Positions 48,720-56,981 of a stretch of DNA of 64,000 bases are shown here, piece by piece. The notes beneath the pieces are model-generated. The model was not told where the DNA came from, made no database searches, and worked only from the letters and a program-made list of their open reading frames with translations. The stretch comes from Leeia speluncae (lineage in GTDB: Bacteria; Pseudomonadota; Gammaproteobacteria; Burkholderiales; Leeiaceae): the NCBI RefSeq assembly GCF_020564625.1, contig NZ_JAJBZT010000010.1:1-64000 (forward strand), read 5' to 3'. Positions within the stretch are counted from its first letter, which is position 1. Each line of letters begins with the position of its first letter. A program made the position numbers and the translations under genes.

Positions 48720-50330
48720 ATGACTATCTCAAAAAAATTGTGGGTAATGGTTGGCGTCACACTGCTATGCGTGGTGGCTGTTGCTGTATTTAGTGCGTTG
48801 CAATTAACCATACTGAATAAGCGGTTTGCGAGTTATCAGACTGAAGATGAAATTACGAGCAGGCTATATCAATTAAAAGGGTCCTTGTTGTCTTTGGCTA
48901 GGATCGACCCTATCTTGCCGGAAGCAAGTACGCTCCTGAAAACGGTGAATACCGAAGTTACCCAAAATTTGCCTTGGTTAGCAGATCATATGGCGGAAAA
49001 ATCCGCAGCGACGTTCAAAATAAACATTGCTGAACACTGGCAGAGTTATCACAAGAACTTAGTCTCTGCGATCAAAATTGCACTAACTGCACCACAAGAT
49101 GCACTGTCTGTACCGGAAGAGGCATACCGTATTGATTTGCTCCCTGCGGTGGACCTTATCGATAAAGAGATTTCATCTAGACAAAAAGCACTGAAAGAAA
49201 CCGCTACACGTATGCAGGGACGTATGGAAGGCTTGTTAGTGTGGTCAATCACGCCGTTAGTGTTTATGGGGGTCGTGATCTTATTTCTACAAATTTGGAC
49301 CGCACAAAGAATTCGCCACCAAATGGCGAACATCACTCAAGCGGTTGATCAACTTGCGAGTGGCAATTTGGCGGCTAGGTTACCGGTGATTGGCAAAGAT
49401 GAGTTTGCACACCTCTCAGAAAGTATTAATCACATTGTGGTGAAGTTTCACGATTTATTAGTAGCGATTCGAGGGTTTGCCTATAAAGGCATAGAAGATG
49501 CGAAGCAAATTAATGCGTTAACCGGCGTGGTTGCTGGTTTAACTCAGCAACAAACTGAAAGAGCTGAAGCTAGCCGATTGGTCGCATCTGATATTTTTGC
49601 CAAGAATGAAGCGATCACCAGTAATGTCGATCAGACCTTGTTAGAAGCCAACAAAAGTACGGTGCGTTCCGGTGTGATTGAAAACAAAGCCAATCAAACT
49701 GCGCTAGAAATTAAAGAATTAACTGTCAATATTCAGCAGGCAGTATCTTCTTCTAATGAGCTTACCCAAGCACTAGATGAAATTGCCAAAATTAGCCATC
49801 TCATTAAAGAAATTGCAGATCAAACGAACTTACTAGCACTAAATGCGGCGATTGAGGCGGCGAGGGCTGGCGAGCATGGCAGAGGATTTGCGGTGGTGGC
49901 GGATGAAGTGCGGAAATTATCTGCTAGTACGGCAGAGTCTACCCGCCATATTTTTGTGTCGCTAAATAGGTTATCCGATGTTGGGCAACGGATTTTGCAT
50001 TGCATGAATAAAGCAGATGAATCTGGCGCGGTTTCTCTCAAGCTTCAACAAGATCTAATGTCTGAAATTCAGGCGGTGAATACAGAGTTGCAATCCGTTT
50101 GCCAGATGATTACGGGCATTGCCGAGATTTCTCAGTTACAGCATGAGTCTGGAGAGGAAATCGTGTTACATGGAAACGATGTGGCAAAATTATCTGCCGA
50201 CATTAGTGAGCACGTACAGACGTTGCCTGAAGCGATGGTGAAATTGTCTGACTCTTCTGAATTATTAATTTCAGAGCTTTCTTATTTTAGAGAGGGTGAA
50301 CAGGCTTTTGTGAGCCATGCTGCAGCTTAA
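48720..50330 (+). CDS. Methyl-accepting chemotaxis protein, four-helix-bundle sensor
   Basis: Receptor of 536 residues from an ATG with AGGGGA 6 nt before it. Membrane helix 1 about 7-30, helical periplasmic sensor (4HB-like) about 35-170, helix 2 about 175-200, HAMP about 203-255 ([18 protein letters not shown]), and signalling domain with tip [23 protein letters not shown]. Ligand unknown. A second small unknown gene follows. Confidence 0.9.
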   Translation: MTISKKLWVMVGVTLLCVVAVAVFSALQLTILNKRFASYQTEDEITSRLYQLKGSLLSLARIDPILPEASTLLKTVNTEVTQNLPWLADHMAEKSAATFKINIAEHWQSYHKNLVSAIKIALTAPQDALSVPEEAYRIDLLPAVDLIDKEISSRQKALKETATRMQGRMEGLLVWSITPLVFMGVVILFLQIWTAQRIRHQMANITQAVDQLASGNLAARLPVIGKDEFAHLSESINHIVVKFHDLLVAIRGFAYKGIEDAKQINALTGVVAGLTQQQTERAEASRLVASDIFAKNEAITSNVDQTLLEANKSTVRSGVIENKANQTALEIKELTVNIQQAVSSSNELTQALDEIAKISHLIKEIADQTNLLALNAAIEAARAGEHGRGFAVVADEVRKLSASTAESTRHIFVSLNRLSDVGQRILHCMNKADESGAVSLKLQQDLMSEIQAVNTELQSVCQMITGIAEISQLQHESGEEIVLHGNDVAKLSADISEHVQTLPEAMVKLSDSSELLISELSYFREGEQAFVSHAAA

Positions 50331-50495
50331 CGCTGCTGGCATTTTGATTAGTTGCTTGTCATCAATCTGTAAATAAAATTCCATCTAACTGAAAGGCGCA
50401 TGTCTTATTTGGTCATTAAACTAATACTTCAACAACTATTAAAGCGTTGTGGTCATTGGATGTATTTGTTGAATGAGATGGGAAGTTGTTAAGCC

Positions 50496-50840
50496 ATGCG
50501 TGTCACATTGTATGAAAGTAAAAACCAGCCTAACTTTCTGATCGCGTTTCGAACAGATGCGGTGCTTGATCTGATGTCGGTAGAAGAGAAAGACTTTTTC
50601 GGAGAAATGTCACGCATTCACGAGTGTGATATTCGTGATCCGCATTTGCCAGAGGCGATTCGTACCAATGCTGCGAAAGCAGATTTGTGTGTAAATGGTT
50701 ATTTTGTGTTTTTGGTACGACAAGTAAAAACGTGGGAATCCGATAAAGTTCAGCAAAGCGGTGAAGTTGAATTTAAGGCATTTTCTGCGTTTGGCTTAGC
50801 CGTTCAAAATTCTCGCCGTTCCCAACGCATTTTTTGCTAA
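50496..50840 (+). CDS. Small hypothetical protein downstream of a chemoreceptor
   Basis: Protein of 114 residues, predicted cytoplasmic. It begins MRVTLYESKNQPNFLIAFRTD and has CVNGYFVFLVRQ in the middle; both stretches recall the 71-residue protein at 46613. No family recognised. The Shine-Dalgarno is weak. Convergent with rcnR. Confidence 0.55.
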   Translation: MRVTLYESKNQPNFLIAFRTDAVLDLMSVEEKDFFGEMSRIHECDIRDPHLPEAIRTNAAKADLCVNGYFVFLVRQVKTWESDKVQQSGEVEFKAFSAFGLAVQNSRRSQRIFC

Positions 50841-50858
50841 CAAATTCACTTAGCGCAC

Positions 50859-51134
50859 TTATTTCATAAAAGATTTAATCGCTGTTAACACCTCTGCTAA
50901 TGCTTTCTCTTTCTCTGCTGCAGAAATGCCATCTTTAGCCAGATGTTCTTTAATGTGACCTTCTAGCATTTCATTCATCAATCCATTTACTGCGCCGCGA
51001 ATCGCTGCGATTTGTTGTAGCACCGCATAGCAATCTGCGTGTTCTTCCACTGCTAGCTCTAAGGCATTGACCTGACCTTTGATCCGTCGCACTCTCGTTA
51101 AAATTTTCTTCTGATCTGCCGCAATGTGTGCCAT
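50859..51134 (-). CDS. rcnR: Ni/Co-responsive repressor, RcnR
   Basis: All-helical CsoR/RcnR-family metal sensor of 91 residues. The RcnR ligand set is present at the right numbers: His3 (MAHIAADQ), Cys35 (HADCYAVLQQ), His60 and His64 (EGHIKEHL). FrmR lacks His3 and His60 of this pattern, so nickel/cobalt sensing is favoured. Divergent from rcnA with a perfect RcnR operator between them. Confidence 0.92.
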   Translation of the reverse strand: MAHIAADQKKILTRVRRIKGQVNALELAVEEHADCYAVLQQIAAIRGAVNGLMNEMLEGHIKEHLAKDGISAAEKEKALAEVLTAIKSFMK

Positions 51135-51202
51135 TTAGGTGTTCTCTTGTGTGATATCGAGATTGTACATTGTTTAAATAGAATCGAACGCTAGTATTAA
51201 TA

Positions 51203-51217
51203 TACTGGGGGGTAGTA
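51203..51217. promoter_or_regulatory. RcnR operator
   Basis: TACTGGGGGGTAGTA matches the known RcnR site TACT-G6-N-AGTA exactly. It lies between rcnR and rcnA, at the rcnA promoter. Confidence 0.92.
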
Positions 51218-51267
51218 TATACTGAATGTCAATTTACGAAATATCTTTTACGAAAAAAGTAGAAACT

Positions 51268-52464
51268 ATGCCGCCAATCGCAGAGCTGATCCAACAAGGT
51301 AGTACTAACCTTTGGTTATTTATCCCCACCGCTATTTTATTGGGTGCCTTGCACGGACTAGAGCCTGGGCACTCCAAAACCATGATGGCTTCCTTTATTG
51401 TGGCTGTAAAAGGGACAATTCTTCAGGCCGTATTGCTGGGACTTTGTGCAGCACTGTCGCATTCTTTTATTGTTTGGGTGTTGGCGTTTGCTGCATTGAA
51501 GCTAGGAAATAGCATGATTGCGGAGCAAGCAGAACCGTATTTAATGCTACTATCGGGCGTCATTGTTGCGATCGTCGGGGTTTGGATGTTCTGGCGCACC
51601 AGAAAAGATAATCTGATGGCGAAAGCCTTTGGTAAGGCAGGGCCGAATGGTGGGGTGATTATCGGTACGGGGCACGACCTTTTTGAACTCTGTGTACAAC
51701 CGAGTGGAGCGCAGACTAAGTTAATCCTTAAAAAACTGACTGCATCTTTAAAGCCAGCCAATATCTCTAAAGATGAAACGGCGGAAATGTCGCTTCTCTT
51801 CATCAATAGTGCACAGTCGCCAATCACTTTTCAGCCAGCAAATAATGAATTAATTGGCTTGGTTGATGTTGTATTGCCAATTGCGTTTAGAGGTCGGTTA
51901 AAAATTGGGCATCAGGGGCACGCCCATGAATATCCCTTTTTAATGGGAAAAGTAGCGGACCTTCCTACCGAAAAACCGGCAAAGCAATACCGCATGGGGG
52001 CGGTGACTGCTAAAGCTGGCATGCGTCCTAGTACCAATAAACCGAATCTGGCAACCGGCAGTAAAGATGAGCTACCTGCAGTAGATGGCTACCAAGACGC
52101 TCATGAACGTGCACATGCAGAAGAGATTCACCAACGATTTCATGGCAAAGACGTCACCACTGCACAAATTGCCATGTTTGGCTTAACGGGCGGGTTAATA
52201 CCATGCCCAGCTTCCGTTACCGTTTTGATGGTGTGTTTGCATCTGAAGCAATTTACCCTCGGTACGATTATGGTGGCTTCTTTTAGCTTAGGGCTGGCGA
52301 TTGCAATGATTAGTGTGGGGGTGATTGCCGCATGGGGGGCGAATCGCATTACCAAACGCTATGGCAATTTGGGCGATATTGCGAGAAAAATGCCGTACTT
52401 TTCTAGTTTGCTGATGTTGGTGTTAGCACTTGTTATGGCGGTACAAGGGGCGATGGCAATTTGA
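51268..52464 (+). CDS. rcnA: Nickel/cobalt efflux protein RcnA with a large central insert
   Basis: Inner-membrane exporter of 398 residues. The N-terminus (IAELIQQGSTNLWLFIPTAILLGALHGLEPGHSKTMM) and the second half (GLTGGLIPCPASVTVLMV) match RcnA. E. coli RcnA is 274 residues with a short His-rich loop; here about 190 residues lie between the helix groups, mostly a beta-rich segment (about 120-230), with His-bearing stretches HQGHAHE and HERAHAEEIHQRFHG around and after it. The ATG at 51268 fits the family start; 51226 is also open and neither has a clear Shine-Dalgarno. A terminator follows. Confidence 0.9.
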   Translation: MPPIAELIQQGSTNLWLFIPTAILLGALHGLEPGHSKTMMASFIVAVKGTILQAVLLGLCAALSHSFIVWVLAFAALKLGNSMIAEQAEPYLMLLSGVIVAIVGVWMFWRTRKDNLMAKAFGKAGPNGGVIIGTGHDLFELCVQPSGAQTKLILKKLTASLKPANISKDETAEMSLLFINSAQSPITFQPANNELIGLVDVVLPIAFRGRLKIGHQGHAHEYPFLMGKVADLPTEKPAKQYRMGAVTAKAGMRPSTNKPNLATGSKDELPAVDGYQDAHERAHAEEIHQRFHGKDVTTAQIAMFGLTGGLIPCPASVTVLMVCLHLKQFTLGTIMVASFSLGLAIAMISVGVIAAWGANRITKRYGNLGDIARKMPYFSSLLMLVLALVMAVQGAMAI

Positions 52465-52483
52465 AGGTGGTAAGGTGGCAGGT

Positions 52484-52512
52484 AAAAGGGAAACGAAAGT
52501 TTCCCTTTTTAT
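52484..52512. terminator. Bidirectional terminator between rcnA and the Emr operon
   Basis: Perfect 11-bp stem (52484-52494 with 52499-52509) closing GAAA, with A-rich left and T-rich right flanks. Confidence 0.88.
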
Positions 52513-52802
52513 TATGACTTACCTTTGAGTTTTTTCATGAAGTCCCCAAAGTGAGGGGCAAACTCTGCGAATAAAGGATTATCTTTATTTTCTAACATCA
52601 CCTCACCAAACAGTTTTAACCCCACAGCAAACGGAATGATCGACTCTTCTGGTAACGCAGATTTTTCTTGGCTTTTTGCAATCACCTTGAAAATATCATC
52701 GTGGTTTTGTACTTCAAACTTCACGGGTTCTGTGTAAGTTGAAGGGTTGCCATGGTTATCTGTTAGGTGCTTCACGGTGATTTCGTATAAGTGCTTTTTC
52801 AT
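52512..52802 (-). CDS. DUF3861-like protein
   Basis: Protein of 96 residues that begins MKKHLYEITVKHLTDNHGNPS, the conserved start of DUF3861, and ends APHFGDFMKKLKGKS. Cytoplasmic, function unknown. Last gene of the operon headed by the outer membrane factor gene; 3 nt separate it from the DUF190 gene. Confidence 0.8.
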   Translation of the reverse strand: MKKHLYEITVKHLTDNHGNPSTYTEPVKFEVQNHDDIFKVIAKSQEKSALPEESIIPFAVGLKLFGEVMLENKDNPLFAEFAPHFGDFMKKLKGKS

Positions 52803-52805
52803 GGT

Positions 52806-53126
52806 TTATTCCTTTGCGCATAGCGTACCAAACGTGACTTCAAACTTAGTGTAGAACACGTTTACCTTTTCTTCAGTTAGCCGCTGAAATAATCGATCAC
52901 ATTCTTCATCTGTCACAATGAGCGTCACGATAATCGGTTGGTCGGAGACATCAAATAGGTTGATCGCATGGATTTTGCCATCATGCCCCATACCTTCTAT
53001 TCCACCTACTAAGGTTGCTCCACGAAGACCTAATCCTTTAGCTGTTTCAACTATCCATTGCGCTAAGGGCTGATTCGCGTGCGTTCTATCTTGTTGGGTA
53101 TAAAAATTAAGTTGATAACCTTGCAC
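52806..53126 (-). CDS. DUF190 (PII-like) protein
   Basis: Protein of 106 residues with a ferredoxin-like, PII-related pattern: GYQLNFYTQQDRTHANQPLAQWIVETAKGLGLRGATLVGGIEGMG and IVTLIVTDEECDRLF match DUF190. Members often sit beside transporters and may act as small-ligand sensors, but this one has no proven role. 14 nt after the SDR gene. Confidence 0.8.
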   Translation of the reverse strand: MQGYQLNFYTQQDRTHANQPLAQWIVETAKGLGLRGATLVGGIEGMGHDGKIHAINLFDVSDQPIIVTLIVTDEECDRLFQRLTEEKVNVFYTKFEVTFGTLCAKE

Positions 53127-53140
53127 GGTTATTCCTTTCT

Positions 53141-53878
53141 TTACATCGCATTCTTACCAAGCATAATGCCGCCATCGATCGCAAGGTGTTGACCTGTCAC
53201 AAACTGGTTTTGCATCATGAAAATATATCCATCAGCTAGTTCATCCATCGTGGCGGTTCTACCTAGCGGGATGAGATGAGAGAAATGGGCTTGGGTCGCT
53301 GCTTTTTGCTCTTCGGGCATGTTTCGCCAGAAAGGGGTAACCGTCCACGTTGGTGACACTGCATTTACACGGATAGCAGGGGCGAGTTCAACCGCTAGCC
53401 CTTCAACCAGCGCATTAATGCCCATATTGCCTACATAGCTTGCGCAGGCATGGTGTGCTCGACCACCTGTGCCAGATGTAAACACCATGCTGCCACTTGC
53501 TTGAATCTTCTTACCTGCCAATTGGGCGATTCTGACGTTAGCAAAGAATTTGGATTCGATCACATGGCGAATCACCGATAGTTCTGCAGTCATAAATCCT
53601 CCGCCCATGACATCACCTACCATGGAAACGAGGTGGTTAAAAGCGGGTACTTGGTCGAATAATTGGGTAATTGCGGTTTCATCGTGAGCATCGGCAATAA
53701 AGGTGTCTACTTCGCCCATGTACTTACTCAATGATTCTTTTGCCGTCGCTAAACGATCCGCATTGCGTCCAACTAAAATTAGATTGCCACCTTGTTGCGC
53801 TACTTTTTCTGCTACATGAAAGCCAATGCCAGAACTACCGCCAATAATGAGAACGGTTTGATTTCGAAAGGTAGACAT
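53141..53878 (-). CDS. SDR-family oxidoreductase
   Basis: Rossmann-fold enzyme of 245 residues. Nucleotide motif GGSSGIGFHVAE, NAG-equivalent region LVSMVGDVMGGG, catalytic Ser in MVFTSGTGGR. The position of the usual YxxxK reads ASYVGNMGINAL, so Tyr is present but the Lys four residues on is Met (YVGNM), which is unusual and may alter catalysis. GGAG Shine-Dalgarno region. 10 nt after the HbpS-like gene. Confidence 0.85.
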   Translation of the reverse strand: MSTFRNQTVLIIGGSSGIGFHVAEKVAQQGGNLILVGRNADRLATAKESLSKYMGEVDTFIADAHDETAITQLFDQVPAFNHLVSMVGDVMGGGFMTAELSVIRHVIESKFFANVRIAQLAGKKIQASGSMVFTSGTGGRAHHACASYVGNMGINALVEGLAVELAPAIRVNAVSPTWTVTPFWRNMPEEQKAATQAHFSHLIPLGRTATMDELADGYIFMMQNQFVTGQHLAIDGGIMLGKNAM

Positions 53879-53888
53879 GGTGTTTCTC

Positions 53889-54338
53889 CTATTCCATTTC
53901 GCGTTGGTTTAGCTGATAAATACTATTTGCAGCAATTGTGGCAACGGTGCTGTCATTCACGCCATGTGCGCCACTAACGCCAACTGCACCGATAATCTGA
54001 TCATTCCATTCAATAGGTACCCCTCCTTCTAGCGCGGTTACCCCTGGCGTAGATAGAAAGCTGGGTTGTCCTTGGTTGATAAAGTCTTCAAAGTGCTTTG
54101 ATGGTGATTTTAGTAACGCAGCGGTTTTGGCTTTGCCAATCGCAACGTCGGGTGTAATGCCAATCGCGCCGTCTTGTTTGGCAAAGGCAATTAGTTGGCC
54201 AGAAGCATCTACCACTGCCACACTAATTCGCCATCCATTTTGTAGTGCGGTATCGAGTGCGACTGCCGCAATTGCTTGTGCTGCGCCTAATGAGAGCTGT
54301 TCGATGCTATAACTAACTGGGAAGAGATATTGATTCAT
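53889..54338 (-). CDS. GlcG/HbpS-like protein
   Basis: Protein of 149 residues of the DUF336 fold (GlcG/HbpS/PduO C-terminal). Motifs VAVVDASGQLIAFAKQDGA, IGKAKTAALLKSPS and GGVPIEWNDQIIGAVGVSGA are typical. Related proteins bind heme or cobalamin, but I cannot tell which, if either, applies here. 8 nt after emrA, so part of the efflux operon. Confidence 0.82.
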   Translation of the reverse strand: MNQYLFPVSYSIEQLSLGAAQAIAAVALDTALQNGWRISVAVVDASGQLIAFAKQDGAIGITPDVAIGKAKTAALLKSPSKHFEDFINQGQPSFLSTPGVTALEGGVPIEWNDQIIGAVGVSGAHGVNDSTVATIAANSIYQLNQREME

Positions 54339-54346
54339 GATTAATC

Positions 54347-55387
54347 CTAACGCGTAGCAGAAACATCGATGGTTGGTTCAACCGACATGCCCACGCGCAA
54401 TTTGGCGAGTGCAGATTGGTTTTTATCTAGACGAATCCGTATAGGCAGACGCTGAACAATTTTGGTGAAATTACCGGTGGCGTTGTGCGCGGGTAGGGAG
54501 GAGAGGCTCACGCCACTTGCTGGCGAAATACTCTCTACGCTACCAGACAGTGTCTCACCGGGTAGGGCATCAACGGTGAGGCTGACTTTTTGACCAACAT
54601 GAATATTGGCTAACTGGGTTTCTCTAAAGTTGGCTTCCACATAGAGTGCATCTAGCGGGACAAGCGTTAGTAGTGGCTTACCTGCTTGCACAAAGCTTCC
54701 AACCCGCGCTGCTTTTTGAGCGACCACACCACTTACTGGTGCTTGTAGGTGCGTGTAAGACAAATCCAGCAGAGCCGCATCTTTTTTCGCATTCGCCGCT
54801 GCTAGATCAGCAGTTGCCTTTTCAATATCACTTTTAATCATGGCTAGTTGCGCTTGCGTGGCGGCTAGCCCTGCTTGATCTCTACTTAGGTTGGCATTCT
54901 GAATAGTAAAGCTAGTTTCTGCTTGCTGCTTGGCTTGTAACGAGCCTGCACCATCGGCCGCTAAATTGGTAAAGCGGTTTTTATCTGCAAGTGCCAGTTT
55001 AATATTGGCCTCATCTGCAACTACCGCTGCTTTGGCTTGGTTAATGGTGGCAGCTTGCCGATTCAGTTGCTCTTTTAGTCCGTGCAATTGCGCGGTAATC
55101 GACATTACTTGTGCATTGGCGGTTTGTAGTGCAATTTTGAATGGGCGATCATCAATTTGAAGTAATGGTTTACCAGCGCTAACCAATTGGTTGTCTTCAA
55201 TTAACACCTGCTGGATAACGCCAGATACCTGTGGGGAAATACTGGTGATATCTGCATTAATAAACGCATCGTCGGTTTTTTGTAGGTTGCTGGCAGACTC
55301 TGGGTGATTGAATATCCACCATGCGCCACCAATAGCAACGACGGCAATCGTGCCAATTATCCAACGTACTCGGGGTTGATTTGTCAT
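54347..55387 (-). CDS. Membrane fusion protein, EmrA/HlyD family
   Basis: Periplasmic adaptor of 346 residues. One N-terminal membrane helix (about 10-24), biotinyl-lipoyl halves (ISPQVSGVIQQVLIEDNQLVSAGKPL and THLQAPVSGVVAQKAARVGSFVQAGKPLL), a long coiled coil (about 80-200) and a beta barrel. It should link the EmrB-like permease to the outer membrane factor. 55 nt after the permease gene. Confidence 0.9.
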   Translation of the reverse strand: MTNQPRVRWIIGTIAVVAIGGAWWIFNHPESASNLQKTDDAFINADITSISPQVSGVIQQVLIEDNQLVSAGKPLLQIDDRPFKIALQTANAQVMSITAQLHGLKEQLNRQAATINQAKAAVVADEANIKLALADKNRFTNLAADGAGSLQAKQQAETSFTIQNANLSRDQAGLAATQAQLAMIKSDIEKATADLAAANAKKDAALLDLSYTHLQAPVSGVVAQKAARVGSFVQAGKPLLTLVPLDALYVEANFRETQLANIHVGQKVSLTVDALPGETLSGSVESISPASGVSLSSLPAHNATGNFTKIVQRLPIRIRLDKNQSALAKLRVGMSVEPTIDVSATR

Positions 55388-55442
55388 CTAACTTCTCTTT
55401 TCAATGCGGTATGTGCGTGTTCAACTAATTGGGTGAAATGTC

Positions 55443-56981
55443 TTAATTCGGTTTATGTGGTGGAACTGCGTTAACTACTGGTGGTGGGATGTATTGCAAC
55501 ATCAGTACAAATGGCACCATTACCACCGCCATTAAGGCAAAAAATCGGTAAATATCAATCGTGGTTAATAGGCTAGCTTGCTCTGCAATGACACCCACTA
55601 ACGAAGCAACAGGGTTGATGCCAGATTGGGCTTGTTCACTCGCACCTTGCAATGTATCTGCGTACTGAATGGCGCCATTACTCGACCAATGGCCAATAAA
55701 TGCACCACCCACTAAGGTGCCAATGCCTCTAAGCATGTTCACAATGCCAGACACCGAAGGGCCTTCCATTGGCTGCACGACGCTAGTTGCCAGAAATAGC
55801 AAAGGAATAATGGCTAACGGTTGGCCAATTGCTTGGAAGAAGGCAGAAAGCAGAAACTCATTCGCCATCCATTCGTCAGTCAGATAGGTGTTGCAGTAAA
55901 TGCCAGCACACATGAAGAGCAACCCCAGAGCGAAGACTTTTCTGGCATCTACCCATTTTTGATATAACAGTAGGGAGGTTAGCGGGCCTAAAATTAGCTG
56001 GGGCAAACCGACAACCAAACCAATTTCATCTGTTTGGGCCGCTCTAAATCCATGTAAATGAGCCAGCACATTGGCTGGCAGGCCGACAGCGGTAGTCATT
56101 AACACTAGTAGTGCAAGGAATAAAATAAAGCCAAGCCCGAGGTTTCTGCGGGAAAGTAGTTGCAACCGCATAAATGGCGCTTCATGAAACCATTCGGTAA
56201 ACACAAAAATTGCGAGGAATACGCCGCCTAATAATGCGGTGGCCGAGATCACCGAAGAGCGCCACCAATCTAGGTGGTTGCCTTGATCAATCGTGATGGC
56301 AAGGAAAAATAGTCCAGGCATGCCAAATAGCATGCCAAGCCAATTGGCTTGTTTGATTCTAGGGAGTGCCAACGGCATTTTGGGAATGCCCCAGTAGACT
56401 AGTAGCGCAGCAAGCGCACCCAGCGGGATAATATGCCAATAAATCCATTGCCAATGATTGCCACTATCCATACAAAGTGAGGCAACCCACAGCGCGACAT
56501 TTGGTGCAAACGTGGCAGTCATCGCATACAAGGCCAAACCATGAAGCCGGATATTGGGCGGGAGAAACCGTAGCGCGCTCATCATTAACATCGGAATCAG
56601 CGCCCCGGCAGTAATGCCCTGAACCGCTCGCATCAATAACAACAATGGGTAGGAGCTAGTAAATGGGAGAAAACACGCAATCACCATCGTGCTAATTAGC
56701 ATCATCAGATGAAAACGGCGCAGCGAAAAGGTAATCGCAAACCACGTGGCAAACGGCATAATCGATAATTCGCCCGCCGTATAAATGGTGCTGAGCCACG
56801 ACGTTTTGTCACTAGATAGGCTAAATGCACCTTGAAGATCGGCGAGCAACAAACTAGGCACTCGGTTGTTTAACCCTGCCACAATCGCCGCTAATAAAAT
56901 GCCGAATAAGCCACTTCCTAATCGAATTCCAAATGCTGGCGGTGCCTGAGTAGCGGTTGGCGTTGCCGCAGGGGCATTCAT
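55443..56981 (-). CDS. MFS multidrug permease, EmrB/DHA2 type
   Basis: Inner-membrane H+ antiporter of 512 residues with 14 predicted helices. Motifs include WLSTIYTAGELSIMPFATW, MRAVQGITAGALIPMLM and the late NMLRGIGTLVGGAF. It is the energised part of a tripartite pump with the HlyD and outer membrane factor products. Its start overlaps the outer membrane factor stop by 4 nt. Substrate unknown. Confidence 0.9.
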   Translation of the reverse strand: MNAPAATPTATQAPPAFGIRLGSGLFGILLAAIVAGLNNRVPSLLLADLQGAFSLSSDKTSWLSTIYTAGELSIMPFATWFAITFSLRRFHLMMLISTMVIACFLPFTSSYPLLLLMRAVQGITAGALIPMLMMSALRFLPPNIRLHGLALYAMTATFAPNVALWVASLCMDSGNHWQWIYWHIIPLGALAALLVYWGIPKMPLALPRIKQANWLGMLFGMPGLFFLAITIDQGNHLDWWRSSVISATALLGGVFLAIFVFTEWFHEAPFMRLQLLSRRNLGLGFILFLALLVLMTTAVGLPANVLAHLHGFRAAQTDEIGLVVGLPQLILGPLTSLLLYQKWVDARKVFALGLLFMCAGIYCNTYLTDEWMANEFLLSAFFQAIGQPLAIIPLLFLATSVVQPMEGPSVSGIVNMLRGIGTLVGGAFIGHWSSNGAIQYADTLQGASEQAQSGINPVASLVGVIAEQASLLTTIDIYRFFALMAVVMVPFVLMLQYIPPPVVNAVPPHKPN

